Assembly (NCBI RefSeq): GCF_003289945.1 | Contig: NZ_QMBP01000024.1 | Span: 1-64,000, forward strand | Origin: Mesorhizobium hawassense | Lineage (GTDB): Bacteria; Pseudomonadota; Alphaproteobacteria; Rhizobiales; Rhizobiaceae | Direction of reading: 5' to 3' | DNA: 64,000 nucleotides | Part shown: positions 42,860 to 51,931 of the stretch, one piece after another | Layout of the letters: each line of letters begins with the position of its first letter | Position numbering within the stretch: position 1 is the first letter of the stretch | The notes under the pieces: model-generated | What the model was told of the DNA's origin: nothing | The model's input: only the letters and a program-made list of their open reading frames with translations | The model's database searches: none | Made by a program: the position numbers and the translations under genes

Positions 42860-44068
42860 CTACGCCATCTGCAGCTTCTGCCGGCTGGGCTGCGGCGGGA
42901 AGGCGATGGCGATGCCGGCGGCGCCGAGACCAATCAGCGCCGAGCCGATGAACAGCCAGTGATAGCTGGCGGTGGCGTCATAGATCATGCCGCCGGCGAG
43001 CGGTCCGAGCGACATGCCGAGGCTTGAAAGCATCGTGGCGGCGCCGAGAATGGTGCCGATGATGCGCAGGCCGAAATATTCGCGCGCCAGCACCGCATAA
43101 AGCGGCATCACGCCGCCATAGGTGGCGCCGAAGATGACGGCCAGGAGGTAGAACTGCTCGAGCTGGCCGACGGTGAGGTAAGCAGCGATCACCAGCCCCT
43201 GGATGGCGAGCCCGGTGATCAGCACCGGCTTCACGCCCAGCCGGTCGCCGAGCACGCCATAGAGCACGCGCCCGCCAAGACCGGCCAGCCCCTCGACGCT
43301 GTAGATCGACACCGCCGCCATCGGCGCCACGCCGCAGGACATGGCATAGCTCACCATGTGGAAGATCGGGCCCGAGTGCGCCGCGCAGCAGGCGAAGAAG
43401 GTGAGGCCCAGCACGATGAATTGCGGCGAGCGCAGCGCCTGGCCGACGCTCATGCCGGGATCGTCTGTGACGGGCGCCGGCGTGCCGTTGCTTGCCGCGG
43501 TCGCCGCCGGCGGCTGGCGCACCAGGAACACGGCGGGGATGAGCAGCACCCAGGCCATGACGCCGATATCGAACATGGCGGTGCGCCAGTCATAGGCCGT
43601 GATCAGCCAGCGCGCGAAGGGCGAGATGGTCATCGGTGCCACGCCCATCCCGGCCGACACCAGCGACACGGCGAGGCTGCGGTTGGTGTCGAACCAGGCG
43701 GTGGTGAGCGCGATCATCGGCGCGAAGAAGGCGCTGGCCGCCAGCCCGACGATGATGCCGTAGCTGAGCTGGAAGACCAGCAGCGAGTTGGCGCGGCTCG
43801 CCACCACCAGCGACAGGCCGAGCAGCACCGCGCCGGCAAGCACGACTGGTCGCGCGCCGACCCGGTCATAGATCGCGCCCCAGGCGAAGCCGCCGAGCCC
43901 CATGACGAGGAAGTTCAAGGTCATGGCGCTGGAAATGCCGGTGCGCGACCAGTTGGTGTCGAGCGACATCGGCTCCAGAAAGATCGCCAGCGAAAACATG
44001 GCGCCGAGCGCCACGCAGGTCATCAGCGCGCCGGCCGCGACGATGACCCAACGATAGGAATGGTTCAT
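42860..44068 (-). CDS. MFS transporter, OFA/monocarboxylate-like
   Basis: 402 residues with 12 membrane helices, split by a central loop (about 190-215). Motifs include GGFAWGAIYDRVGARPVVLA (motif A) and the second-half equivalent GRVLYGVLGDRLGVKPVLI. The layout with LGAMFSLAIFLEPM and GPLAGGMIYD matches the oxalate/formate and monocarboxylate porter group, which carries small organic acids. ATG at 44068 is clear. The gene stands alone, with REP elements upstream. Confidence 0.88.
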   Translation of the reverse strand: MNHSYRWVIVAAGALMTCVALGAMFSLAIFLEPMSLDTNWSRTGISSAMTLNFLVMGLGGFAWGAIYDRVGARPVVLAGAVLLGLSLVVASRANSLLVFQLSYGIIVGLAASAFFAPMIALTTAWFDTNRSLAVSLVSAGMGVAPMTISPFARWLITAYDWRTAMFDIGVMAWVLLIPAVFLVRQPPAATAASNGTPAPVTDDPGMSVGQALRSPQFIVLGLTFFACCAAHSGPIFHMVSYAMSCGVAPMAAVSIYSVEGLAGLGGRVLYGVLGDRLGVKPVLITGLAIQGLVIAAYLTVGQLEQFYLLAVIFGATYGGVMPLYAVLAREYFGLRIIGTILGAATMLSSLGMSLGPLAGGMIYDATASYHWLFIGSALIGLGAAGIAIAFPPQPSRQKLQMA

Positions 44069-44234
44069 GGTTCTTCTCCCATGCCGTAAGGCATCCTGTT
44101 TGATGCGGCGCGGTTTTTCCAGTTCCGCCGCGCCACTTGCGTCCGGAGGACGCCGGGCCGGGAGCCGATCCTACAAATCCGGTTGCATTTTTTATCTGGT
44201 TTTTCGCCGATTGCCTGAGGAGGCAGCACTCTAC

Positions 44235-44405
44235 GGCGCCCCCCTCTGTCCTGCCGGACATCTCCCCCACGAGGGGGGAGATTGGCGGTTCCCGTGCCGG
44301 CCTTTCTCCTGCTGCGTTGGTAATTGGCGAAGGCGGACGCGACATCTGATCTCCCCCCAAGTGGCGGAGATGTCCGGCAGGACAGAGAGGGGCGCTGTCC
44401 CGCCG
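44235..44405. repeat. pair of REP-like elements in inverted orientation
   Basis: 44235-44285 reads GCGCCCCCCTCTGTCCTGCC plus the ATCTCCCCC hairpin, and 44348-44405 reads the opposite orientation (CTCCCCCC...GGAGATGTCCGGCAGGACAG). About 60 bp of spacer separate them. They lie between the divergent MFS and VOC genes. Confidence 0.85.
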
Positions 44406-44491
44406 ACCCTCCAACTGTCAGCAGCCTTCCGCACCCGCATTGACCGCACACCGCTCCCATCTACATTGAAACGCTCAACCAGGAGCACCCC

Positions 44492-44911
44492 ATGGAACTC
44501 TATCGCGGCCGGCTCATCGACCACATCCAGCTCGTGGTGCGCGACCTTGCGGCCAGCCCGCGTTTCTACGGCGCTCTTTTCGAGGTGCTGGGCATTCCGA
44601 TCGGCGGCGAGGCGCGGGATTATTTCTGGGCCGACGAATTGTTCGTCTCCAGCGCCGACAGCCGCGCCGCGCTCGGCGTGCTCACCGGCCGCCACCATCT
44701 CGCCTTCCAGGCCAAGGACCGCGCCATGGTCGATGCCTTCTACCAGGCGGGCCTCGCCACTGGCGGCAAGGACAATGGCGCGCCGGGCGAGCGCCGCTAT
44801 CACCCCGGCTACTATGCCTGCTTCCTGCTCGACCCCGACGGCAACAATATCGAGGCCGTGTTCCACGGCGAGGCGAAGCGGAGCGCGGCGGCGGTGGAGA
44901 TCAGTTTCTGA
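44492..44911 (+). CDS. VOC family glyoxalase-like protein
   Basis: 139 residues forming a single VOC protomer: LIDHIQLVVRDLAASPRFYG with the first His ligand, GRHHLAFQAKDRAMVDAFYQ with the second, and DPDGNNIEAVFHGEAKR with the Glu. This set (His, His, Glu) is the usual metal site of the dimeric family. It resembles bleomycin-resistance and glyoxalase-like enzymes; substrate is unknown. CAGGAGCACCCC precedes the ATG. Confidence 0.9.
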   Translation: MELYRGRLIDHIQLVVRDLAASPRFYGALFEVLGIPIGGEARDYFWADELFVSSADSRAALGVLTGRHHLAFQAKDRAMVDAFYQAGLATGGKDNGAPGERRYHPGYYACFLLDPDGNNIEAVFHGEAKRSAAAVEISF

Positions 44912-44961
44912 GGGAAGCCACCGCAGCAACTATTTCCCCGGGGAGATAACGCACCACCTCG

Positions 44962-45264
44962 CTACTTGCTCGCCACTTCGTCGGGGCATCGCGGCCGAGC
45001 ACTGACAGGCACCACCTCGAAACCGGCAGCGATCAGCTGCAGCTTCATCTCCTCGAAATGCCGCTTCGAGCCGCTGTCGATCGCCGCCGGCGCGTAGGTC
45101 CAGCCGTTTCGGGCGGCGCTGGTGAGGATGTCGGCATATTGGCGCATGCTTGCGATCTTCACATTCGACTCCGAAAGCTGCCGGCATTCGTCCGCGAATG
45201 CGGCTCGTCCGGCAGCGGGCAAGCTCAGAATTGCAAAGGCCATCGCTATCGAGACACGGCGCAT
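44962..45264 (-). CDS. small exported hypothetical protein (100 aa)
   Basis: A signal peptide (MRRVSIAMAFAILSLPAAGR followed by AAFA) leads to a mature domain with two Cys (DECRQL and RPRCPDE) that may form a disulfide. The ATG at 45264 follows AGGGAGG. The mature part (ILTSAARNGWTYAPAAIDSG) matches no family I know. It converges with the VOC gene and is divergent from the LuxR-type gene. Confidence 0.7.
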   Translation of the reverse strand: MRRVSIAMAFAILSLPAAGRAAFADECRQLSESNVKIASMRQYADILTSAARNGWTYAPAAIDSGSKRHFEEMKLQLIAAGFEVVPVSARPRCPDEVASK

Positions 45265-45423
45265 GGAAACCTCCCTTCGGCTGATCGAGATATCGATGAA
45301 GCGAAGCTTGCGCCGGCACGGCGTGCGCCGATATCGGCCGCATGCAGTGTTTTGGGTCCTGCATTTGTAGTATTTTGATGGTTCTACGGTTGAACGCATC
45401 TATGTCCGCTGGCAGGACGGGGC

Positions 45424-46845
45424 ATGAACCGGATCGTGACGACCTCGGAGGCGTTGTCGGACCGCGAGCGCGCGGTGGCGGAGAGGTTCGCCGCCGGCAT
45501 GACCTATCGCGAGATCGGCCAGGTCCTTTTCATAGCGCCGTCCACGGTGCGCACGCATCTGGCGGCGATCTATGAGAAGCTTGGCGTACGCAACAAGGTC
45601 GCGCTTGCGCGGCGTATCAGCACCGTCGCTGGCGCGGCGCCCGCGACAGCCTTGCCCGACGCCTCGCCCGTGCTCGCCGTGTTTCCCATCGAATGCCTGA
45701 GCGGCGACGACCGTTGGCGCCGGTTCGCCGACGGCCTGTCCTCGGACGTCACCCATGACCTTGCGCGCTACGCCGACATGCCGGTCGTGGCCTTCCACAC
45801 CATGAAGAAACTGGGCAGCAAGGCCGCCGACTTCATCGCCGACGGCAAGGCGTTGGGCGTCACCTATATCGTGTCGGGCCGGCTGAGCGCCGACGATGCT
45901 CGCATCCGGCTTACCGTCGAACTGGTCGACGCGACCTGCGGCGTCAATCTGTGGAGCGAGCGTTTCGACCGTTCGGTCGAGGACGTCTTTGCCTTGCAGG
46001 ACAGCCTGACCGAAAGCGTCATCAACGTGCTGGCGGGTTGCTTCGGCGTGATCGCCACCGCGGGGCGCAAAGCCATCCGCCGCAAGGCGCCCGCCAATCT
46101 GCGCGCGCATGACTATTACCTGATGGGCGTCGAGCATCACAACACATTCGGCCGCGCCGACAATGCCGAGGCAATCAGGCTGTTTTCGCGCGCGATCGAG
46201 CTCGACGGCAGTCTGGTCAAGGCCTGGGTCGAGCTCGCCTGGGCCTACGCGATCCAATGCTGCAATGGTTTCAGCAGCGATCCTGCCGCATCGATCGAGA
46301 AGTGGCGCCAGGCGGTCGAAGAGGCCCTGCGGCTCGATCCCACCCATGGCGGCGCCTGGCTTTGCCTCGGCGATCTCATGGGTTGCTACGGAGACCTCGA
46401 GGCGGCCGAGCGTGCCCACCGGCGCGCCTTCGAATATGGCGCCAACCATGCCGACAATCTGGCGCTGCTTGCCGGGAGCAAGGCGTTGGTTGTCGGCGAC
46501 CCGAACGAGGCGCTCCCGCTCATCGAGCGTGCCATGCGCCTCAATCCGCTCGCGCCGCCCTGGTATTTCGGCATGCAAGGCCGCGTCCTGTTCACCGTCG
46601 GCCGTCACAAGGAGGCGATCATCGCGCTGCGCCGAAGCACGCCGGATTCTCCAAATGTGCTGATGTTCCTGGCGCTTGCCCACGCAGCCGCGGGCGAGGA
46701 CGCGGAGGCAGCCGCAATCGCAGCTCGGCTCAATTCCGAGTTTCCTGACTTTTCGGTCGAGGGCTTTATCGTGGGCTACCCGGTCAGCAACCCGAAAGCC
46801 GTCCGCGCCCTTCGCGACGCGGCGAAGCTGGTGGCGATCCGTTAA
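45424..46845 (+). CDS. LuxR-type HTH regulator with TolB-like and TPR domains
   Basis: 473 residues. The N-terminal GerE/LuxR helix-turn-helix is LSDRERAVAERFAAGMTYRE, then TVRTHLAAIYEKLGVRNKVA. Residues about 80-200 form the TolB_N-like module found in many rhizobial regulators (LAVFPIECLSGDDRWRRFAD, VTYIVSGRLSADDARIRLTV). The C-terminal half holds TPR repeats (AIRLFSRAIELDGSLVKAWV, AVEEALRLDPTHGGAWLCLG). No cyclase domain is present, unlike many relatives. It probably activates genes in response to an unknown signal sensed by the TPR part. Its stop overlaps that of the convergent DUF922 gene by four bases. Confidence 0.9.
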   Translation: MNRIVTTSEALSDRERAVAERFAAGMTYREIGQVLFIAPSTVRTHLAAIYEKLGVRNKVALARRISTVAGAAPATALPDASPVLAVFPIECLSGDDRWRRFADGLSSDVTHDLARYADMPVVAFHTMKKLGSKAADFIADGKALGVTYIVSGRLSADDARIRLTVELVDATCGVNLWSERFDRSVEDVFALQDSLTESVINVLAGCFGVIATAGRKAIRRKAPANLRAHDYYLMGVEHHNTFGRADNAEAIRLFSRAIELDGSLVKAWVELAWAYAIQCCNGFSSDPAASIEKWRQAVEEALRLDPTHGGAWLCLGDLMGCYGDLEAAERAHRRAFEYGANHADNLALLAGSKALVVGDPNEALPLIERAMRLNPLAPPWYFGMQGRVLFTVGRHKEAIIALRRSTPDSPNVLMFLALAHAAAGEDAEAAAIAARLNSEFPDFSVEGFIVGYPVSNPKAVRALRDAAKLVAIR

Positions 46846-47438
46846 CCCCCGCCCAGAAACGCCGCGATCAGCTTCAGCATATTTCCTTCCGGCCCGAACT
46901 CGACCTTGTCGAAGTCGCGGCTGCCCTGGCGCTGCGCCTTGGAAAGCTGGTCGAGATACGTCGTCAACTTCGCCCTGACCTTCTTGCAGCCGGGATCGTC
47001 CTCAGCGGTGAGGCCGGTGCTGAAGGCGACGATCTTGTCGACCATGTCGACGATGCCGGCGCCATGCACCTTCTCATGCGCGATCAGCCCGGCGGAAAAA
47101 GTGTCCCAGCGCGCCTGCAGGGCGGGCGGAAGTTTTCCGACCGGCTTCGGCAGCGTGTAGGTGATGATCAGCTTCGGCCGCGCCGACTTCAGCACGCAGG
47201 CGCCGCCTTGCGGCTGGTAGTCGCGCTGCCAGGTCAGCTTGAAGAAAGTATGCGCGATGACGCGCCGCGCGTTGCCGTCCGCGCCGACCGCCGGTCCCTT
47301 CTCGCCGATCGAGAGATAGAGCTGCTCAGCGCTCTCACCCGACACGGCATAGGTGTCGATTTTCTCGATGGGTTTCCAGTCTGCCCGCGCAGGGGAGGCA
47401 AGAAGCAGGGCGCAAAGCAGGATAGGGGCAGGCTTCAA
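46842..47438 (-). CDS. DUF922 domain zinc-protease-like exported protein
   Basis: 198 residues. A short signal peptide (LKPAPILLCALLLASPARAD) is followed by the DUF922 domain: AHTFFKLTWQRDYQPQGGAC, ITYTLPKP, and the metal-binding HEKVHG near residue 115. The family is predicted to be secreted zinc proteases with an HExxH-like site. The start is a TTG (47438) whose TTGA overlaps the stop of the upstream gene, so its translation is probably coupled. It is periplasmic by inference. Confidence 0.85.
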   Translation of the reverse strand: MKPAPILLCALLLASPARADWKPIEKIDTYAVSGESAEQLYLSIGEKGPAVGADGNARRVIAHTFFKLTWQRDYQPQGGACVLKSARPKLIITYTLPKPVGKLPPALQARWDTFSAGLIAHEKVHGAGIVDMVDKIVAFSTGLTAEDDPGCKKVRAKLTTYLDQLSKAQRQGSRDFDKVEFGPEGNMLKLIAAFLGGG

Positions 47439-47833
47439 GCGGTCACCGAAAGTTGGATGGTGCGCGAAAAGATCGGTCCGTAGGATGGATCGTCGACCTC
47501 GTCGAAGCCATGCGTGCGCAGGAGGCGCTGCAGCCTCGGATTGGGCCTGGCGCATGTCAGCGCATGCACGTTCCATCGGATCGAGCGATAGCCGCGCTCG
47601 GTCGCATAGCCGCGCACGGCCTTCCAGAGGATCAGGAGCACGCCTTCGCCGCCGCCGTCGATATGGGCGAGATTGACGATCAGCTCCGAACCATCCTTGT
47701 TGAACTCGGCGAGGACGGTGGCGCTTCCCATGGTGAAGGAAACCGGTCGCGCGAAGCTCAGCAGCGCGTCCTGATCCGGATGCGACAGCATTCTCAACGC
47801 TTCAAGCGAAACCCCTTCGATTTCGATCTGCAT
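47435..47833 (-). CDS. hypothetical protein with GNAT-like fold (132 aa)
   Basis: MQIEIEGVSLEALRMLSHPD is followed by alternating strands and helices (ATVLAEFNKDGSELIVNLAH, GVLLILWKAVRGYATERGYR, SIRWNVHALTCARPNPRLQR) ending in GFDEVDDP. The last part is like the acetyl-CoA end of GNAT acetyltransferases, but the glycine-rich Q/RxxGxG/A loop is degenerate (DGGGEGV), so activity is uncertain. AGGAAGACC precedes the ATG. Its stop overlaps the start of the DUF922 gene. Confidence 0.7.
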   Translation of the reverse strand: MQIEIEGVSLEALRMLSHPDQDALLSFARPVSFTMGSATVLAEFNKDGSELIVNLAHIDGGGEGVLLILWKAVRGYATERGYRSIRWNVHALTCARPNPRLQRLLRTHGFDEVDDPSYGPIFSRTIQLSVTA

Positions 47834-47965
47834 GGCCCGGTCTTCCTTTGCAGCGACCCATAGCATTGGGCGCCGGCCGGAAGAAGCCGGCCAGCGGTTT
47901 CCGGAACCCGTTCCACCGCTCAGCCGTTTCCTTGCGCAATCATCCCGATCCATGGGGAGGACAAG

Positions 47966-48214
47966 ATGACCCGCAGCGACATCATTTCCGTGCTTGGACC
48001 GGTCGACGAGGCCGTCATCGCCGACATCGCGCTCACCGGCGCCAGCGTCGAGGAATTGCGCGAGGCCTTCGCCTGGATCGGCGCCGACGAGGCGCTGGTC
48101 AATGAAGGCCACGCCATGCCCGGCGCCCGCGTGGCGAAACTGATCGAGATCCTCGAACCGCCCGAGGACGAGCCCGAAGCGCCGGGCGCGATGGAGCAGG
48201 GCGGCGGCGAGTAG
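47966..48214 (+). CDS. small acidic hypothetical protein (82 aa)
   Basis: The ATG follows GGGGAGGACAAG. The acidic helical protein (MTRSDIISVLGPVDEAVIAD, then GASVEELREAFAWIGADEAL) has an acidic C-terminal tail. It resembles conserved hypotheticals of rhizobia, function unknown. The FMO-like gene begins 71 bp after it. Confidence 0.7.
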   Translation: MTRSDIISVLGPVDEAVIADIALTGASVEELREAFAWIGADEALVNEGHAMPGARVAKLIEILEPPEDEPEAPGAMEQGGGE

Positions 48215-48285
48215 GTGTTTCCACCTACTTGCCCCTCGAACCCCTCCCGTCATAGCTTTTGTCGCCTTGGCGGGAGGGAAAACGG

Positions 48286-49383
48286 TTGGACACCAATGTC
48301 GTCATTGTCGGCGCCGGTCCGGCGGGGCTTGCGGTCGCGGCCTGCCTGAAACAGGCGGGGCAGGATTTCGTCATCCTGGAAAAGGCCAATGAGGTTGCGC
48401 CGGCCTGGCGGCGGCATTATCGGCGGCTGCATCTGCACACGGTGAAATCCTTCTCCTCGCTGCCCTTCGTGCCGTTCCCGAAGACCCATCCTCGTTATGT
48501 GCCGCGTGAAAAAGTCGTTGATTATCTCGATGCCTATGCCGGGCGTTTCGGGCTGAAGCCGCGCTTCGGCGTCACCGTGAAATCCATCCGCCGCGAGAGC
48601 GGGAACCTCGTGGTCGAGACCGATGCCGGCCCGTTCAACGCCGGCAGGGTGGTCGTCGCCACCGGCAACAATGCCGAGCCGATCACGCCGCGCTTTCCGG
48701 GCATTGAGGCCTTCGAGGGCAAGGTGCTGCATAGCGCCGGATATACCGAGGCCGCGCCCTATGTCGGCAGGCACGTGCTGGTCGTCGGCATGGGCAATAC
48801 GGGCGCGGAGATCGCGCTCGATCTTGCCGAGAGCGGCGCTCACCCCACCATCTCGGTGCGCAAGGGCGTTCACATCGTGCCGCGCCAGCTCTTCGGCGTG
48901 CCGATCCAGATGGTGGGCATCGCCAGCCGGCCGATGCCGCGGGCGTTGAACGACTGGATGTTCCCAAAGATTCTCGACCTGGCGCTCGGCCGGCTGGAGC
49001 GGTACGGCATCGTGCGGCCCAAACAGGGCATCCTGCAAGGGATCGAGGCCGGGCGCATCCCGGTGATCGATGTCGGCACGGTGGCGGCGATCAAGGCCGG
49101 CCGCATCGGCATCGCGCCCGATATCGCGAGCTTCAGCGCGGATGGCGTGAAATTCGTCGACGGCGTGGAGAAGAAATTCGACGCGGTGATCTTCGCCACC
49201 GGCTATCGGCCGGGCTATGACGGCTTCCTGCCGGCGGAACTGCGGCCGGCAAAGAGCGGCGTGAATGCGCGGGCGAGCGAGCTCGGCGTCTATCTCGTCG
49301 GCTTCTACAACCCGGTCACCGGGCTGCTGCGCGAGATCGGCATCGAGGCGCAGGCGGTGGCGAGGGATATTGCGGGGCGGTAA
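48286..49383 (+). CDS. flavin-containing monooxygenase-like NAD(P)/FAD oxidoreductase
   Basis: 365 residues. N-terminal FAD Rossmann motif GAGPAGLAVAACLKQ, FMO-like RRHYRRLHLHTVKSFSSLPF, an NADPH Rossmann motif GMGNTGAEIALDLAE, and the ATG motifs VVVATGNNAEP and IFATGYRPGYDGF. Such enzymes oxygenate amines, sulfides or ketones with NADPH. The start is TTG (48286) behind GGGAGGG; a longer frame from 48259 has no ribosome site. No pathway neighbour identifies its substrate. Confidence 0.9.
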   Translation: MDTNVVIVGAGPAGLAVAACLKQAGQDFVILEKANEVAPAWRRHYRRLHLHTVKSFSSLPFVPFPKTHPRYVPREKVVDYLDAYAGRFGLKPRFGVTVKSIRRESGNLVVETDAGPFNAGRVVVATGNNAEPITPRFPGIEAFEGKVLHSAGYTEAAPYVGRHVLVVGMGNTGAEIALDLAESGAHPTISVRKGVHIVPRQLFGVPIQMVGIASRPMPRALNDWMFPKILDLALGRLERYGIVRPKQGILQGIEAGRIPVIDVGTVAAIKAGRIGIAPDIASFSADGVKFVDGVEKKFDAVIFATGYRPGYDGFLPAELRPAKSGVNARASELGVYLVGFYNPVTGLLREIGIEAQAVARDIAGR

Positions 49384-49430
49384 TTATTGGCCCGACTGAG
49401 GATTTGTTCATGCGGACTAGAGGAGGGGCT

Positions 49431-49787
49431 ATGTTGGGACATATGCGCCAACTGTTGGAGTTCTTCCGTCCGCATCTCAACGATACGGAAACTCTCGACC
49501 GGCTGCGCAATATGATCGACGACCGTGGGGCGTGGCCGAGAGCGCATCACCTTTTCGATCACATCCGCCACAAGACGCTGCGCGCGGAGAGGGCGAAGGA
49601 CGCTGCCGCCGAGACGCAATACCTGTTCGAGGAGGCCTGCGCGAAGACGCTCTTCAATCTGACGCATACCAACGCGCCTTTCGACGCTGACTCGCCGTAC
49701 TGGATTGTACCAAATGCATTGATGCTCGCTCGAACTTTGGGACTCGATCCAATGACTGTCCAAGAGATCGTGACAGGTAGCGAGTGA
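49431..49787 (+). CDS. small helical hypothetical protein (118 aa)
   Basis: Start ATG at 49431 behind GAGGAGGGGCT. The helical protein (MRQLLEFFRPHLNDTETLDR, then HHLFDHIRHKTLRAERAKDA, and ADSPYWIVPNALMLARTLGL) has one Cys and no signal. No family is recognised. It sits between the FMO-like and GST genes, with 47 and 91 bp spacers. Confidence 0.6.
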   Translation: MLGHMRQLLEFFRPHLNDTETLDRLRNMIDDRGAWPRAHHLFDHIRHKTLRAERAKDAAAETQYLFEEACAKTLFNLTHTNAPFDADSPYWIVPNALMLARTLGLDPMTVQEIVTGSE

Positions 49788-49878
49788 CGAAGGTGTCTGT
49801 CGCCATTGCCCCTCTTAAATCGGGTGGCTACCGCCACACCCGTATGCGAAGCCATCCTAGCCAAATGAGGGACCGGCC

Positions 49879-50508
49879 ATGCTCACGCTCTACGATTATC
49901 TCCCGTCGCAAAACGCCTGGAAAATTCGCGTCCTGCTGGGCCTGCTCGGCATCGCCTACGAAACCCGCATGGTGTCGATCTTCGAGGGCGAGAGCCGCAC
50001 CGAGGCTTTCCTGAAGCTCAACCCGGCGGGTGCCGTTCCGGTGCTTGCCGTGGAGAATGGCCAGGCGATCGCCGAGTCCAACGCGATCCTCTCCCTCGTC
50101 GCGGAGGGCACGCCCTATCTGCCGGCGGACCGGCTTGCCCGCGCCAAGGTGATGCAATGGCTGTTCTTCGAGCAGTATTATGTCGAGCCGGTCATCGGCT
50201 CGCTGCGCTTCTGGACGCTGACCGGGCGACTGGAGCGGAACCAGGGGTTGGTTGCCGGCAAGCGTGAAGCGGGCGTGCGTGCGCTCGGCGCGCTGGAGCG
50301 CAGCCTGGCTGACACGCCGTTCCTGGTCGGCGATACGCTCACCATCGCCGACATCGCCGTTTATGCCTACGCCCATCGGGCGGAGGATTGCGGTTTTGAG
50401 CTTGCCGATTATCCAGCGGTCGAAGCCTGGGTGGAGCGGGTCAGCGCGGTGATCGGGCCGGACTATCCGGTGCATCCCTACAGCGTCGATCCGCATTCGG
50501 GCGGCTGA
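49879..50508 (+). CDS. glutathione S-transferase family protein
   Basis: 209 residues. N-terminal thioredoxin-like domain with LYDYLPSQNAWKIRVLLGLL (Ser in place of Cys, Ser/Tyr-type active site) and NPAGAVPVLAVENGQAIAES, the cis-Pro and glutathione-binding loop. The C-terminal helical domain contains PFLVGDTLTIADIAVYAYAH, a GST signature. It conjugates or reduces with glutathione; no substrate is evident. Confidence 0.92.
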   Translation: MLTLYDYLPSQNAWKIRVLLGLLGIAYETRMVSIFEGESRTEAFLKLNPAGAVPVLAVENGQAIAESNAILSLVAEGTPYLPADRLARAKVMQWLFFEQYYVEPVIGSLRFWTLTGRLERNQGLVAGKREAGVRALGALERSLADTPFLVGDTLTIADIAVYAYAHRAEDCGFELADYPAVEAWVERVSAVIGPDYPVHPYSVDPHSGG

Positions 50509-50624
50509 GCCCCCGGAACAGAGCTGCAGGCAGGGCGTTTTCCAAGGGCAGCGTGCCGGGCGTCACCTCAACCGGTGACCGCCGGTTTTGTGCTGCGTTC
50601 CAGCCATAGCAATGGAGATCCGCA

Positions 50625-50852
50625 ATGGTTCGCACCATCGCCATCGCAATCCTCGCCGCCTTCATAATCAGCCCGCCCGTCCTGGCGGCCGAGCAATATT
50701 GGGTTGCCAGGGATGCCGTCTCGAAACAGTGCGAGATCGTCCCGAAGAAGCCCGACGGCACGCTTGTCGTCGATCTCGGCAAGAAGAAATACGCCAGCGA
50801 GGGGGAGGCGAGGAAAGCGATGGAGGCGAGGGCGGACTGCAAGAAGAAGTAG
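50625..50852 (+). CDS. small exported hypothetical protein (75 aa)
   Basis: A signal peptide (MVRTIAIAILAAFIISPPVL, cleavage near LAA) is followed by a mature domain with two Cys (QCEIVPKK and DCKKK). The pattern YWVARDAVSKQCEIVPKKPD is found in many rhizobial exported proteins of unknown role. It is convergent with the aldo/keto reductase gene at 50865. Periplasmic localisation is inferred. Confidence 0.75.
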   Translation: MVRTIAIAILAAFIISPPVLAAEQYWVARDAVSKQCEIVPKKPDGTLVVDLGKKKYASEGEARKAMEARADCKKK

Positions 50853-50864
50853 GCGCTCGAACGC

Positions 50865-51866
50865 CTACCGGTCCACCAGCGACATCGTCCGCTCATTATA
50901 CCTCGGCCCCGACACCTTGTCGGGTGTCAGCGCCATGTCGAGCCCGAGCATCTCGGTGGCGTCGAGCGCGATGCCCGCCGCCGCGACGTTTTCTTCCAGA
51001 TAGCTCCGCCGCTTGGTGCCGGGGATCGGCACGATGTCGATGCCGAAATCCGGACCCTTGGCGAGCAGCCAGGCGATTGCGATCTGTCCGGGTTTTGCGC
51101 CTTTGGCGTCGGCAATGTCGCGCACCGTGCTTGCCGCCGCGACATTCAAGTCGAAATTCTCGCCCTGGTAGCGCGGGTCGCCGCGGCGGAAATCGCCCTC
51201 GGGATAATCTTCGGCGCGCCTGACGTCGCCGGCGAGGAAGCCGCGACCGAGCGGCGCGAACGGCACCAGGCCGATGCCGAGCTCCTTCAACGCCGGGATG
51301 ATCTGCGGCTCGAGGTTGCGCTCCCACAGCGAATATTCGCTCTGCAGCGCCGAGACAGGGTGCACGGCATGGGCGCGGCGGATATTGGCGATGCCGGCCT
51401 CAGACAGGCCGAAGAAGCGCACCTTGCCCTCCGCCACCAATTCGCCGACCGTGCCCGCGACATCCTCCATCGGCACGGCGGGATCGACGCGGTGCTGGTA
51501 GAGAAGGTCGATATGGTCGGTGGCGAGCCGCTGGAGCGAAGCCTCGACCACTTCACGAATATGTTCGGGCCGGCTGTCGGTGCCGGCCTGCTTGCCGTCA
51601 ACGATGCGAAAGCCGAACTTCGTCGCGATCGTCACCTGGTCGCGCCGGCCTTTCAGCGCGCGTCCAAGCAGTTCCTCGTTGACGAAGGGCCCGTAGACCT
51701 CGGCCGTGTCGAGGAAGGTGCAGCCGAGCTCGATCGCCCGGTGCAGCGTCGCGATCGATTCCGCCTCGTCGGCCGGGCCGTAGGACTGGCTCATTCCCAT
51801 GCAGCCGAGGCCGATGGCCGAGACTTCGAGGCCCTGGCTACCAAGTTTCTGTTTGCCGAGGCTCAT
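50865..51866 (-). CDS. aldo/keto reductase (AKR13-like)
   Basis: 333 residues. Catalytic residues in the expected order: Asp and Tyr in FLDTAEVYGPFVNEEL, Lys in TIATKFGF, and the YQHRVDP His. The N-terminus SLGKQKLGSQGLEVSAIGLG and VPIPGTKRRSYLEENV (NADPH phosphate loop) are standard. It reduces aldehydes or ketones with NADPH; the substrate is unknown. The start at 51866 is preferred over TTG 51869. It is the first of a set of minus-strand genes but 65 bp from kbaZ. Confidence 0.92.
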   Translation of the reverse strand: MSLGKQKLGSQGLEVSAIGLGCMGMSQSYGPADEAESIATLHRAIELGCTFLDTAEVYGPFVNEELLGRALKGRRDQVTIATKFGFRIVDGKQAGTDSRPEHIREVVEASLQRLATDHIDLLYQHRVDPAVPMEDVAGTVGELVAEGKVRFFGLSEAGIANIRRAHAVHPVSALQSEYSLWERNLEPQIIPALKELGIGLVPFAPLGRGFLAGDVRRAEDYPEGDFRRGDPRYQGENFDLNVAAASTVRDIADAKGAKPGQIAIAWLLAKGPDFGIDIVPIPGTKRRSYLEENVAAAGIALDATEMLGLDMALTPDKVSGPRYNERTMSLVDR

Positions 51867-51931
51867 CAATTCTCTCCAGCCGAATTTGCAATCCGGCTAA
51901 ATTATAGGGTCGCGAGAGAAAGCGTCCAGCG

